From assembly GCA_964247055.1 (NCBI GenBank), contig OZ176060.1, forward strand, positions 1,116,001 through 1,180,000: a stretch of DNA of 64,000 nucleotides. Direction: 5' to 3'. This DNA is from Paragordius varius. Its lineage: Eukaryota > Nematomorpha. The notes under the pieces are model-generated. The model made no database searches and had not been told where the DNA came from. It worked only from the letters and a program-made list of their open reading frames with translations. Of the stretch, positions 28,228 through 42,281 are shown one piece after another (the first letter of the stretch is position 1; every line of letters starts with the position of its first letter). The position numbers and the translations under genes are program-made.

Positions 28228-28310
28228 TGGAGGAGACTATTTGCAAGAGATGTATAAATATTTTGTGTTTAAAAAATTGAAAATTATTGAAATTTAATGA
28301 AAATTAATGT
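28228..28310. repeat. Direct repeat, copy 2 of a ~90-bp segment
   Basis: Contains GAGACTATTTGCAAGAGAT, then ATATTTTGTGTTT and AAATTATTGAAATTTAATGA, matching 26283-26370 with scattered differences. Confidence 0.7.
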
Positions 28311-28568
28311 TTAAAAAAAAATAAATAAATAAATATTATCATAAATAATTAATATTAATAATAAATTATTGTATTTTAATGAAAATTAATGGAAATTAAT
28401 TATTTTAAGACAAATATTATAATAAATTAATACAATAAAATAAAAATAAAAAAAATAAAAAAAAATAAAAAATTAAAAAAAATGCGAAAAATAAAAAATT
28501 AATTAAACCATCAATATAAAATATAATTATATTAACTGATAAAAAATTGATTAAAAAAAATAAAAAAG

Positions 28569-29402
28569 TGCGACATCTTTGTGCGAAACATTTCATATGG
28601 GAGAATATTCTGGAAGAAGGATAAGATGGAATAATCTGTATAAACTTAGAAATAATAATTAAAAAATAAAAAAAATAAAAATTAAAAAAAAAATTAATTA
28701 AAAAATAATAAAAATATTTAATTATTGAAAAAACCTTATAATAAAATTATTAATATTGAAATTTAATGAAAATCAACTTTAAATTAAAAAATAAATAAAA
28801 AATAATTAAAATAAAAAAGCGACATCTTGGTGCAAAACATTTCATATAGAAGAAAAAAGTATTCTGGAAGAATTGGAATAATCTAAAAATATTTCTTGAA
28901 GAATGAAAAAAAGAATAATAATATAAAAAAAGAGTAAAAAAATATTTTAAAATAATTAAATGAAAAATAAAAATAAATGAAAAATTATGAAAATTTAATG
29001 AAAATTAGTTACTTTTTAGATAAAAAAAATAATAAAAATAAAATAAAAAAAATAAAATTAAATAAATATAATGAAAATTAATTTTTTAAAATTAAAGAAT
29101 TAATACTAACTAAAAATTAAAAGTTAAAAATATTAAAAATTAAATTATAATATAAAAAGCGACATCTTTGTGCGATACATTTCATATGGAAGAAAAAATA
29201 TTCTGGAATAGTTGGAATATCTGAAATTTCTTGAAGAATGAAAAAAAGAATAATAAAATAAAAATCAATAAAATATTATAATAAAATAAGTGAAAAATTA
29301 ATGAAAATTAGTTACTTTATAGATAAAAAAAATAATTATAAAAAAGGAAAAAAGCGACATCTTTGTGCGAAACATTTCATATGGAAGAGAATATTCTGAA
29401 AG
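28569..29402. repeat. Four copies of a ~55-bp element
   Basis: Copies begin at about 28569, 28819, 29159 and 29354. Each runs through GCGACATCTTTGTGCGAAAC, then a CATTTCATATGGAAGA block and ATTCTGGAAG. Copies are often followed by an ATTTCTTGAAGAATGAAAAA tail. Spacing is irregular (about 250, 340 and 195 bp) and the copies differ by a few bases. They stand out because their G+C is far above that of the surroundings. I recognise no family. Confidence 0.85.
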
Positions 29403-30250
29403 AAAAAAAAGAAGATTTAGAATCTCTGAAATTATTTCTTGAAGAATCAAAATATAAAAAAAAATAAACAATTTAAAAAAATAATAAAATAATTAAATTA
29501 AGAATAAAAAAAAAATTGATGAATAGATTTATCTTAAAAGTGTAATTTATTATTTGTTTAAAGGAAAATGAGAATTTAAGATGGGAGAAATATTATAAAA
29601 TTATCAAAAATATTCTCGTTTTATAATAAAAAATTATTTTTTCCAAATTTTGAGCTATAATTAATATTTTAAATTTTCAAGCCTAAACTCAAATCTTGAA
29701 TATATTTAAAAAAATTAAATTTGCAGATTAAATTTGTTAATAAAAACTTTAAAATTGTTAAATATCTCAAAATTTAGTATTTTTCATATTTTTTTAGTAA
29801 AAATTTAGATTTGTAGCCATAAGATTAAATAAATTTGGTAAAAGAATGAATTTGATAGTTTTTGAATATAAATTATTTTTTTGATATTTTAATAAATAAT
29901 TTGAATATTTGTTAACAACCGATATTTCCCATATTTTAAAATTTTTATTTACTAAAAAATTCTTAGAAAAATGTGTGAAAATGTCAAAAATTTAGATTTA
30001 TTTACATTTTAAATAAATATTTGTCGAAATTTAGTGATAAAAATTTAAAAAATTTGCATTGTTAAAGGAGATTTACTTTTTTCTTTTAATATTTTTTGAG
30101 TAAAAACTCGAATCAACACTCAAAAATGAGGAAAAACTTGAAAATTTAGAGTTTTTTTAATGAAAAAAGTATTTTTTGAGTAAAATTTGTGATTTTTTAA
30201 GTAAAAAATGGATATTTTTTAGGATTTTAAGCTAAAAATAAAGTTTTTTC

Positions 30251-32330
30251 TAAATTTAAGCTATTTTTTTAAAATAAATAAAAAAATATAAATATTAAAA
30301 AAAATAGTATAAATTTAATTTCAATTTAATATTTAATTAAAAAAAAAATTTATTAAAAAACAGCTGACATAAAGATATTTATAGAAATATTAAAATTTAT
30401 ATTTTTTGTGCAAATTTTAAAAATAATATATTATAATAATATCAGCTGTTTTTAAAATATTTAAATAAATATTAAATTAAAATCATTTAAAGGTTATAAA
30501 AAAAATATTATTAATATTAAAATATAATTTTAAAATTAAATAAAAATAAAATAAAAAATCTAGTTTTATTAGATAAATCTTTAATTTTTAAATTACAACA
30601 AAAAATAATAACAATTTTAAAAATATAAAAATAATTTATAAATTAATATTATAGATATTTTATTAAACTTAATATTTTTTAATAATTAAAAATATTTTAT
30701 AAAAATATAAAAATAATTTTAAAAATTAAATTATAGATAGTTTATTAAACATATTTTTTAAAAATTATATTTATTTTTTAAAAAAATAAAATTTTAAAAA
30801 TAAATAATAATTTTTATTAAAATTAAAAATTACAATTATTATCTAAATTTCAAATAAATAAAAGAATATTTTTTAAATTAAGTAATTAAAGGAAAATATT
30901 TATTTTATTTAATTTGAAATTAAAAATATATATTAATTTTTATTTTTTTAATTTAAAAAAATTTGATAAAAATTTAAAAAAAAATTAATTTTTAAAATAA
31001 TAAAAAATAAATATAAAATAATAAGAAATAAAATTATCTAGAAATCATTAACCTTTTCGTTGAACTCTAAGAGTTCTACAAAAAAAACAGATGTTTAATT
31101 TTTTAATTTAATTTAATTTTTTAATTTACATAAAATTAATTAAAAATTTTTTAGATAATTTTAATATTATATTTTATCTTTAAATTATAAAATATATATT
31201 TAAATTTTAAAATTAATTTATTTTTTATTTTAATTTTAAAAAATATTTATTCTATGAAAATCCGGAAATAAACATTTTATATTAAAATAAATAAATAAAA
31301 AAATAAATAATTATTTTTATTATTTATATCAAAAATCAAAACATTTAAAATAATTAATTTATTTAAATATTATTAAAATAAAAATATTATATTTTTTGAA
31401 AATAAATAATAATAATAATATTTATATTTAAAATAATAATATATTAAATATCTTACTATTTTTTAATATATTTTATATTTTATATTTTTTTAATAATTAA
31501 ATTAAGTTCGAAAATATATTTTTCAATCAATCGATTCTGGAAAAGGTGATTTATTTTTTTTAATTTAAAAAAATTATTTTTTAAAAAAATTTTATTAAAA
31601 ACTTTCTAATAAATTTAAATATATTAAATTATTAATTTAAAATAAATTATATTATAATTTATGATTAAATTCTTATTTTTAATTAAAAATAATTTTTTAA
31701 TTTATCAATTTTTAATAATAATTTTTATAAATTTAAATTATATTAAAATTTATATTTATAATTTAATAAAAAAATTTATTTTTTTTCTAAAAAAATTTTT
31801 TTAAAATTAGTACTTAATTAAAATTTTTATATTATTAATTTATTAATTTTTTATATTTACTTTTTAGTATTAATAGTTAATAAAATTATATTATTTAAAA
31901 TATTAGAAAATATTTATTAAATTTTTAATTATATAAATAAAATATTGTATTTAAAAAAATTTTTTAAAATATTTTTATAAATAATTTATTTATAAAAAAA
32001 ATTAAGTTTATAATTTATATTTTTTTTAAAATAAATTAAAAATAATAAAATATTAATTATTCATATATTTTAAATTTATATTTAATTTTAATTTTAATAT
32101 TATATATTTAATTATTCAATGTATATATTTTTTATTTTAAATTAAATAATAGATTATTTAAAAATTAATTTTTTAAATAAAATATAAAACATATTTTAAT
32201 TTTTAAATTTTTTATATATTTTGAATTTTTTTATATTTTTTAACTATATTTTTTAATTTAAATATATATTTATAAATTTTATTTTTTATTTTAACAATTT
32301 TATTTAAATTTAATTAATTTTTTAGATTAA
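30251..32330. other. Extremely A/T-rich spacer upstream of the collagen gene
   Basis: No gene is visible. The sequence is nearly pure A and T with small less-biased islands at about 31040-31095, 31257-31275 and 31500-31550. The last contains AAAGGTGATTT, a possible 5'-UTR splice donor. An inverted pair of CAGCTG-containing motifs lies at 30355-30456. Part of this stretch may be the promoter of the downstream gene, but I can identify no core promoter element. Confidence 0.5.
30355..30456. repeat. Short inverted repeat, AAAAACAGCTGA / TCAGCTGTTTTT
   Basis: A left arm near 30357-30368 and a right arm near 30442-30454 are inverted copies of about 12 bp around a CAGCTG palindrome, separated by ~75 bp. 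It could be a tiny MITE-like element or coincidence of a motif that is common in this window. Confidence 0.4.
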
Positions 32331-32448
32331 AATATTCAAAAAACGTCAACATACAAAGCTCATGCATTCATTCGCCATATGATTTAAATTTTTTGAATAT
32401 CAGCTGATTCTATCGCTAGAAAATTTTATTTTTATATAATTATAAAAA
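32331..32448 (+). promoter_or_regulatory. Probable 5' UTR / promoter-proximal region of the collagen gene
   Basis: About 118 bp of less A/T-biased sequence directly precedes the start codon. It includes AACGTCAACATACAAAGCTC and ATCAGCTGATTCTATCGC. A possible splice acceptor (TTTTTTAG) ends near 32324, so an upstream noncoding exon is possible. I cannot place the transcription start. Confidence 0.4.
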
Positions 32449-32599
32449 ATGAAAAATAAGTTTTTAATGAAAAATAAATTATTTTTAATATTTTTATATT
32501 TTTTAAATTTGTTTATTCGTCTACTGAGCGGTGAAACAATATTAACAGCTGATAAACACCTGTCACTGAAAGATGATGGACGAATGAATGAAAAGACAG
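32449..32599 (+). CDS. Collagen exon 1: start codon and signal peptide
   Basis: Codes residues 1-50 plus one base. [19 protein letters not shown] begins a basic then strongly hydrophobic leader, with likely cleavage near LLSG-ET. A second in-frame ATG at 32467 (M7) is also a plausible start. The donor is ACAG/GTGATT, leaving phase 1; the G joins AT of exon 2 to make Asp51. The signal peptide and perfect phase match support this as the true first coding exon. Confidence 0.85.
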
Positions 32600-35500
32600 G
32601 TGATTTCGAAAAATTTTAATTTCTATTTTTAATATTTTTGTATATTTTTTAATTTTTCCATTTTTATTTTTTTAATAATAATTTTGTATATTTTCTTAAT
32701 TTTTAATAAATATATAAATTTAAATTCATAGTTTCTTAGAATTTTAAAAATAATATTTTAAAAAAAGGTGATATTAATTTAAAAAATAATAAAAAATATA
32801 AAAAATAAATAATGTTTGAATAAAATTTATACAAATCAAATACAAATTAATAAAAATTAATAAAATATATTTTTATTGATTTTTATTTTTTTAAAAACTA
32901 TATAATTTTTATTTTAATTTTTTATAATATTTTACTAAATATAATTTAGAAATATAGGTAATTATCAAATTAACAATTTATATTGTATATATCTTTTCTT
33001 ATTTTATTTAGATTTTATAAATTTTACTAATTTTTTTATTATAAAAATTTTTAAATATTTTATATTAATATTTTATTTTTATTAGTTTAATAAGTAAATT
33101 TTATTTATTTAAATTTTATTTAATTTTATATTTGTTAATTTTACTATATTTTAAATTATTTAGATATTTTTTATTTTGTTAATTTTTTTTTTACTTTTTG
33201 GTTTTATATTCTTATAATATTTATGTTATGATTTTTTTATATTTTATATTTTTTATTAAATATAAAATATTTTTAAATATTTTATTTTATATTTATAATT
33301 CTTTTTTTTAACATTTTTTATATTATTTTAGATGGGATTTTCCAAGAAAATTTGCAACTTCTAGAAAATTCTACAGAAAAAATAAATCTTGTGGATTTTT
33401 TTCGCATGCAGTCATTACCAGCTGGTGTTTCAAAAACTAAAGGTTAAAAAAATTTATTTAAATATATATTATTGAATTTATTTATTATTATTTAAATAAA
33501 TTTAATTTCATAAAATATATAAAAAATAGAATCAAATTAAAAAGAAAAAAATAATATTTTCATAAATTATAATGATTTAAAATTTTATTATAAACTTTAA
33601 AATATATATTTTTAATTAAAAATATTATTTGATTAAAAATGAAAGATAAAAAAATAATAAAACTCTAAATATTTCTATATAATAGGTAAAAAAATATAAA
33701 ATATTCAATTTTATCATAAAATAAAGTATAAAAAATACATTTAATTAATCAAAAAAATTATTTTTATTACTTTTAAAAATTAAATTTTTTTATTTAGCAT
33801 AAAAAATAAAAAAAAATAAAAAAAATTAAAATTTATTTTTATAAAATTTAAATATTACATAAAATATAAACATAATTATAAACATATAAAAATTTAATAC
33901 TAAATATAATTAAATTAAAATAAAATATAAATAATAAATAGTAAATAAAGAAAAATATCAATATCTAAAAAAAAATAAATATTCTAAATTAAAAATAAAA
34001 ATATTTAAATTTTAAATATTTATATATATTATAAATAAATATAAATTTTTAAATTAATATAAAAAAAATAAAAATAATATTTTATATTATAATTTTATAT
34101 TAGATGGTTTTTGTATATCACCTGATGGAAACCCAAAAACAGCTGTTTTGTCACCAGCTGTATGGGAGAAAATAAAATCCTTTGAACCGGATATGATAAA
34201 AAGCACATATGATCCAAAATTAGCTGACGCGATTAAAAAAGTTTATTATTCACTAGAAATATAGTTTTTTTTGTATTTTCTATTAAATAATTTTTTTATT
34301 TTTCCCTTAAATTATATTTAATTTACTTAAAATTTATATTATATTTATTTATTATATTTTAAAATTCTTCTTAATTTTTAAATTTGATACAATATCAGAT
34401 GATGCTATAAAAAACTCTAATTTTATTAATATTTTTTATTTATTTTTATAATATTATTGGAAAATATATTTTTTTTATTGAAGAAATTTATTTATATTTT
34501 TAATAAATTTAATTATTTATTTAAAAAATTTTAAATTTTTTATTTTATTATTTTCTATTTTTTAATTTTTTTATTTATATTTTTTTTATTTTTTTTATTT
34601 TTAAAATTTTATAGATTTCAGAAAACTTCCAATCCTTCAATATTTCTGATAAAGTTCAATTATCTCTAAATGCCGAACAGCTGATCCCAGGTAATTAATT
34701 ATTTTTTAATTTTTTTTCAAAATAATTTAATTTAATGAACTGAAAAAAATATTATTTATTAATCAAAAAAATTAATTTAAATAAGTTTAAATAGTTATAT
34801 TTTTTTTTATTTAGATTAAAATATATTAAATTATTTTATTTATAAAATTAAAAAAAAAGATTATTTATAAAATAGTATTTTTGTTATATTTATAAAACAT
34901 TTATATACAAAAAATATTTTTCCATATTTAAAAATATTATTTTGTACTTTGTTTTTTTTATTATTTATTTTTGTTTAAAATATATATTTTAATTAATTTT
35001 TTCATAGAAAATAATTTTATTTTTATATAAATATAAAAAATATATATTTCATTTGATTAAAAATATTGAACCTATTTTTAGCTTATGTTCATTAATATTA
35101 AAAAATATTGAAATTATTGAAAATAATTTTTTTATAAAAAATATTTATTAATTATTTTATGATATACTTTAAAATTAAATATTTTTGAATTAAATTTTAA
35201 GTATTTATATTAATATATAATAATAATTTAATTATTTTTTGTTTAATTTTTAAAATATTTTAAAAACTAAATACTTTTTTATTATTCTATAATATTCAAG
35301 TTAATTATTATTAAAATTTAAATTAATAAATAATTATATTAATTAATAATAAATTTTAATTAATTTTTAAATTATTTTTAAAATGTTTATTCTTAAAGTT
35401 AATTTTTAATATTTTAATATATTAATAAATTCTAATTCATATTAATATTTTATATATATTTATTTAATTTTTGTATTATTTGTATATAAACAAAAAATAT

Positions 35501-37055
35501 TTTATATATATAAAAAAATCATATTTTTATATATTTTTAATTTAAAAATTTAGTTTTCCCAAAAGACTTTACAATATCAATTTCTTTTCTGATTGAAAAT
35601 GCAGAAGAAACAGCTGATCTGGAAAAGTATATATATTGAATTATTTATTTTTATAAAAAATTTTTTTTTATTAATAAATTTTTTATGTAATATTATATTT
35701 TATATAATAATATATCTTATTTTTTTTGATTATATAATATTATTTTATTATTAATTATTAATATTTATTAATTCTTTTTTGGTTTTATTTTAAAAAATAT
35801 TTAAAGAAATTAAAAAATATTTAAATAGAGAAATTCTATAAATATTATTTATAAATTATATTTATCAATTGTTAATTGTTAAAATTTTGAAAAAAATAAA
35901 AAAATAATAATTTATTTGTTTAATATTTTTTTAAGGAAATCAGCTGATACGGATCAGTTAATGTCAATCATAACTCTTTATGATTCAAATGATGACGTCA
36001 GCCTCGCTATAAAATTAGCGCCAGCTGATGGCGCCATAATAATGGTCATGAAAACAGCTGATAATAAAACAACAGCAGATGGATTTAGGAATGTAACAAA
36101 ACAGCTGACGGAAGATGAAGAAGGAAAATCAGCTGATGTGCCAGAAACTTTTGTGACGTTAAAATTTACAGATGGCTTACCTGTTTTTAATGATAAAAAG
36201 TTTAAATTTTTATTATATTTTTATTTTCTTTTATTTTATTTTTTTTATTTTTGGATTTTTTATTTTTTTTAATTTTTTGGATTTTTAGTTTAACTATAAA
36301 GTGTTAAACAATATTAATTATATTAATTAAAATTTTTTAGATTAAAACATTATTATTTTAAAAATACAAATATATATAAAATAATTTTTTTGAAAATTAT
36401 TAATCATTAAAAAAAATATTATTAATATATTTAAAATATTATTTTAAAAATTTTATATATAAAAAATATTTTTTTCAACAATATTTATTTTTATTTCAAA
36501 AACTATTGCACGTGGCGCCAAAAAACAGATGGCACACGGTTTCATTTACCATGGATTCATCTAACCAGCTAATGACACTATTATTTGATTGCAAACAGCT
36601 GATCACCCAAAACTTACCATCTGATCAGCATGCATTGATTGAAACAGCTGATAGTATTTTAGTTTTTGGCCTGCCCTATTATGAAAATAGCCCATTTAAA
36701 GTTATTTTTTTTATATTAAATTTATTTTTAAAAATTTTTTTTATGATATTAATATTTTAAAAAATATTTTTTTATAATATATTTTATTTTTTAAAATTAA
36801 AATTAATAAATATTTTATATTTTTAATATTGATACTATGAAATTTATTTTAAAATATTATTATATTTTTTTTAAAAAATATTTAGAATTTTATATTCAAA
36901 AAAAATTTCATTTTTATATTTTTGATCAAAAATATTTAGCAATTGAAAAATTTTTTTTTGAATATATTTTATTATTTTTTTCAAATATTTTAATTTAAAA
37001 AATTTTTTTATTTATTTAATATTATGTTAAATATATAATATTTTTTTTTATAAAA

Positions 37056-37118
<63 letters not shown>

Positions 37119-40100
37119 ATACTTAAAAAATAAAAAAATTAGGGTCGAATTCAACATATGTTTTTGGAAACGGGAAAAACCGCAAAAAGTGCAGCAACTG
37201 ATTTTTGTAAATCACCTGATATCAGCTGTGAGACTTTAGAAGATCTACAAAATATAATTTTAATGGTATTATTAATTTTGTATTTTAATTTTTATTTTAA
37301 AATTTTTTTTTTATAAATAATTATTTTTTTAATAAATATTTAAATTATTTTTTATTTTATATATTATTTAAATATACTATAATTTTTATTTTTTAAAAAA
37401 TAGATAATTTTTATTATTTATTTTAATATTTCATAAATATTTTAAATTCTTGAATTTTAAAAATTTTATAAAATCTCATTAAATATATACACTTATCAAT
37501 ATATATTTTAAAAAATTTAATAATCAGTTGATAGTAATAAATCAAGTTAAAATTTAAATTTTTTAAATTCATTTAATTATATGTATAAAATTATTACATT
37601 TTGAATTTTATAAAAAAAATTTTTATTTAATTAATATATTTATATATTAGCTGATATATTGGGATATTTTAATAAATAATTTTTATTTAATATTTTTTTA
37701 TAAAAATTTAATAATTTTGTATTTATAAATTATTATATATATTTAATAATAAATGATTTTTTTTAAAAACTATTTATTTCAAAATTAATTTTTATTTTTT
37801 TTTTAAATTTTTTAACCGAAGTTTTACATAAATTTTCATATATATATTTATTTGAATCGATTTTTAAATTTATTATTTCAAATTTAGCAGAAATTAATTT
37901 AATAAATTTATATATTTTTTGTTTTTAATTTTTTAAAAAAATTTAATTAAAATAAATTAAATTAAATAATTTTTACAGCCAAATAATAATTTAACAACAA
38001 ATCAAGACGAGGAGAAGGAAACGATAAAAGATAAAAAATTTGACAATCAGCTGAGAGGCATGAGACCATATGATAAAATAGGAGCAGATGCCATTCATTC
38101 ATCCGATCACATGTTTTTGAATGATGCAGATCAGCTGATATATTCTTCAGGAGCACAAAAACGCCAAAGTCCAGAAATGTATAATATGGAAAATCGGTAA
38201 AATTAAAATTAATTTTTTTTTAAATAAAATTTTAATTATTATTTTTTAAAATAAAATAAATTATTTTAATAAATATTAAAAAATAAATTATTTTAATTAA
38301 ATAAATTAATAATTAAATTTTTTATAATAAAAAAATATTTTTTTTATATATTTTTCAAAATTACTATGCAAAAAATGATAATTTTTTAAAAATATTTTAA
38401 ATAAAAATTTTATTTTTTTTAAAAAAATATATTTTTTTAATTTATAAAACGTATTTAAAATAATAACATTTTATTTTTTAATAAATTTTAAAATATAATT
38501 ATTTTTTTAAAAATTTTTATTATTTTTAAATTATATTTTATTTAATTATTTTTTTGAATTTTTGTATTTTTTATATATATTTATTTATTTTTTATTATTT
38601 TTAATTTTTTAAATATTTTTGTTTATTTAATTTTATATTTTATTTTTATTTAAATATTAATTTTTTAGTAAATTAAATTTTATTTTTATTAATTATTCTA
38701 TTTTTAATATATTTTTAAAATAATATTAAATTTTTTTTTAAATATTAATTTATTTTTATTTTAGATATCGAGATAGATATATATTAACGAACCCCGATGG
38801 TTTATATAGACAAGCTGCCCAACGTATAAATATAAATTATTTTATTATTTAATAATATTATTTAAAAAAATAAAATATTTTTTATTTAAAAATAAAATTT
38901 TTTATAAAAATATATCTTTAAAATAGAATTTTACAATAATGATATTATTTTATAATAAATATAATTTATAATATATAATTTTACAAAAAAATATTCTAAT
39001 TAAATATATTTTATTTGAAATATATTAAAATTATATATTTATTTAATATATTAAAAATATTATTTTATAAAAAAATTAGTAAAATTATTTTTTTCATAAA
39101 AAAATTAGTTTTTAATTTTAATATTAATAAAAATACATATTATAAATATTAATATTAAATTAGTATAAATTTATTTTTATTTATTATTTTTTAAACTATA
39201 TATTTTTTAATATTTCAATAAAAATTAATAATTTTTAAAATATTTATTTATAACAATAATATTAAATTTTTTAATGAAATATCGCCGAAAATATTATAAT
39301 GATTATTATATATTTTTTATTAATTTTTATATATTTTCCTATATTTTATTTTTTGAATATTTTAAAAACTTTTGTGTGAAAATTTTCAGATTTAAAAAAT
39401 TATTTTTTAAAACTAAATATTTTTTTCAATATTTTTTTTAAATTTTTATTTATAAATTTTCAATATTAATTTTTTTCAATTTTATATTAAAATTTTTATT
39501 TTTTTTATTTTTTTTTATTTTTTTATTTATATTTTTTTGATATTATAGAAATTTTTGTGGGAAAATCTTCAAATTTGGATAATTCCACATTAGAAAATAT
39601 TCCTTCACCAGAAATTTTGCCGACAAATAAATCAGGTTTTATAAAAAATATTTTTGATTAAATCTTTATTAAAATAATATTTTATAATTTATAAATTATT
39701 TAAAATATTAAATTTAAATTAAAATAGTTAATAAAAAATATTAAAATATTTAATGATATTTAAATATTTTTTAAAAATTATATATTCTTTAAAAATATTT
39801 TTAATATTAAAAATATTTTAATTAAGTAAATATTAATAAATAATTAAGAAAATTTAATTTATTTTAAATTTTTATCTTTAAAATTAAAATATTTAAATTA
39901 TTTAATATAATAAATAATTATTTAATTATAATTATATTAATTATATTATTAATGTATTGCTTAAATTTATTTAAATTTATAAATTAAATAATATATTTTT
40001 AAAAAAATTTCAATATTTTATTATATTTAAAGTATAATTTAAAAATTAAATAATTAAAAAAAAATAAGAATTTTAAATTTTTATCAAAAATTTTTTATTT

Positions 40101-42239
40101 AAAATATTTGAATTAAATTTAAAATAATTGATTATATTTAAATTATGTTAATTTAATTTTATATATTTTTTAAAGATTTTGAATAAAAATATTTATTCAA
40201 ATTATTTTGTTCAATTTTTAATTTTTTTATATTTTTTAGTTTTATCATACTTGGAACAAGAAATTAGTCAGGTATATAATTATTTTTTTTATAATATAAA
40301 ATAAATAAATTTATATAAATTAATAAAATATTTTTTTATGATAAATTTTAAAAATTTTTTATCTTTTTTATTAAAACTAAAAATTAATAAACAGTCAGAA
40401 GAAAAAAAATAAAATATTTCAAAAAGTTTATTTCATAATTTATTTTTTAAAATTATTTTTGTATTTTATTAATAATTTATTATAATAAAAAAATTAAAAA
40501 AAAATAAAAAATTTTTTATTGATAATTTATTTAATTTATTATTCATCTAAATATATATATATATATATATATATTAATTAAAAAAAATAAAACAATTAGA
40601 AAAATTATTTTTTTAATTTTTTAGTGTCCGGCCACAGTTCGAGGCCCAGCTGGCCCGCGAGGACCCCAAGGCCCAAAGGGAGAACAGGTGGTTTTAATTT
40701 TTGAAAAATAATATATTTTTAATAATTTTAAAAAATTAAAATTTTATAAAATCTAATTTTTAGAATTTTTTAATAATTTATATTAAATTTTAGATATTTT
40801 TTACAATTTCTATATTTAAAATAAAAAAATATAATTTTACTTTACAAATCTTATAAAAATAATTTATATATTTTTTCCTTTATCTATTAATTTTCATAAT
40901 CAAATAATTATTTAGATAAAAGTTAATTTATTTATTTATATTTTAAATTATAAAAAAATATTTAATATACTTTGAATAAATCTATGATAAAATGATAAAA
41001 TTTCATTTAATTTTCATTATAATATTAAATTAATTTTTTTTAATATATATGTTTTATATTTTTTTTAATTTTTATTTTTTAATATTTAGTTATTTATAAT
41101 TTTTTCAATCAAATATTTTTAAAAACATTAATTATTTATTTATTTAAATAATTTTTTAAAATATATAATTTATTTATTTTTTATTTTTTTATAATTTTAG
41201 GGCGAAAGAGGACGTGATGGGCTAGATGGGGCAAAAGGGGCACAGGGCGCTCCTGGTCACGTGTTTATGATTCCAGTAAAAATTTAAAAATAATAAATTA
41301 AAAAAAAAATTTATTTAAATTTTAAAATATAAAAAAAAATTATTTAATTAATTCATTTTTTAATTTTAAATTTTAAAATTTTATAATAATTTTATAATAT
41401 TTTAAAAATATTTTGAAATATAAAATTTATAAAATTATTTATAATTTAATACCTATAAATATAATTTTAATTTATAAAATTAAATTTTCAAATATAATTT
41501 GATTATTAATTATTTTAATTTAAAATTACAATTTTTAAAAAAAATAAAATATTTATATATTTACTTAAAAAATATTTAAAATGAAATATTTATATATTTA
41601 AAAAATAGATTTTTTATAAAAATATATATAATATAAAATAATATTTTTTTTAATTTTATTAAGAATAAATTATATATTATAAATAAAAAATAATTATTAA
41701 TTTAAAAAAATATGTTATATATATATAATATTTTTTTAATTAATTTTATTTTTAATAAAATACATAATTTTTTAGATAAATTATTTATTAAAAATTATTT
41801 TTTTAGTTAAGAAGAGCTGGAGATACTAAAGGGCCAGGTGTGGAAGCGGAAATTTATCGACAGATGTTACAACAACATATGGTGCGGTTTTTTACAATCA
41901 TCTGATTATTTAATTATTCATTTTTTAATATATGCTTTAAATTATTTTATTTATTTTATAAAAACTAAGATTCTAAATTCTAAATATTTTATAATAGATA
42001 TTTTTATAAATAATTTTTTATTAGTTATCATTATTATTTAGTTTTTTTCTTTTTATATTTACTATAATACGAAAAAATATCTAATTTTTTTTATTTCTTA
42101 TTTTAAAAATTTTATTTTAAATCAATGTTTAATAAAATTTTTATAAATTATTAATAACTATTTTTATAAAAATTATATAATTAATTATTTTAATTTCAAA
42201 AAATTAATAGACAAATGTTTCAATGGTTCTTTCAGTTGA

Positions 42240-42281
<42 letters not shown>

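Larger units (their letters stand above)
26161..30250. repeat. Low-complexity A/T-rich spacer, probably decayed satellite flank
   Basis: There is no gene here. The stretch is full of degenerate phrases such as AAAATTGAGTTTTTTCTAAA that resemble the T-rich right flank of the satellite units, with decreasing order. Two sub-repeats stand out and are listed separately: a duplicated ~90-bp segment (26283 and 28228) and a four-copy ~55-bp element (28569-29402). The satellite origin is an inference from phrase similarity. Confidence 0.5.

Noticed and set aside
35916-36272. A single-exon 118-codon gene
   Set aside because: Its ends lie in intron: the start MFNIFLR and the Phe/Tyr-rich tail are A/T intron. 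The middle is collagen exon 6.
36506-36760. A single-exon 84-codon gene
   Set aside because: The ATG-like start and hydrophobic tail are intron; the middle is collagen exon 7.
37962-38156. Minus-strand 64-codon frame
   Set aside because: It is the antisense shadow of collagen exon 9.
41838-42041. Plus-strand 67-codon frame
   Set aside because: It is another frame of exon 15 continuing into intron; the collagen frame and splice sites explain the exon better.
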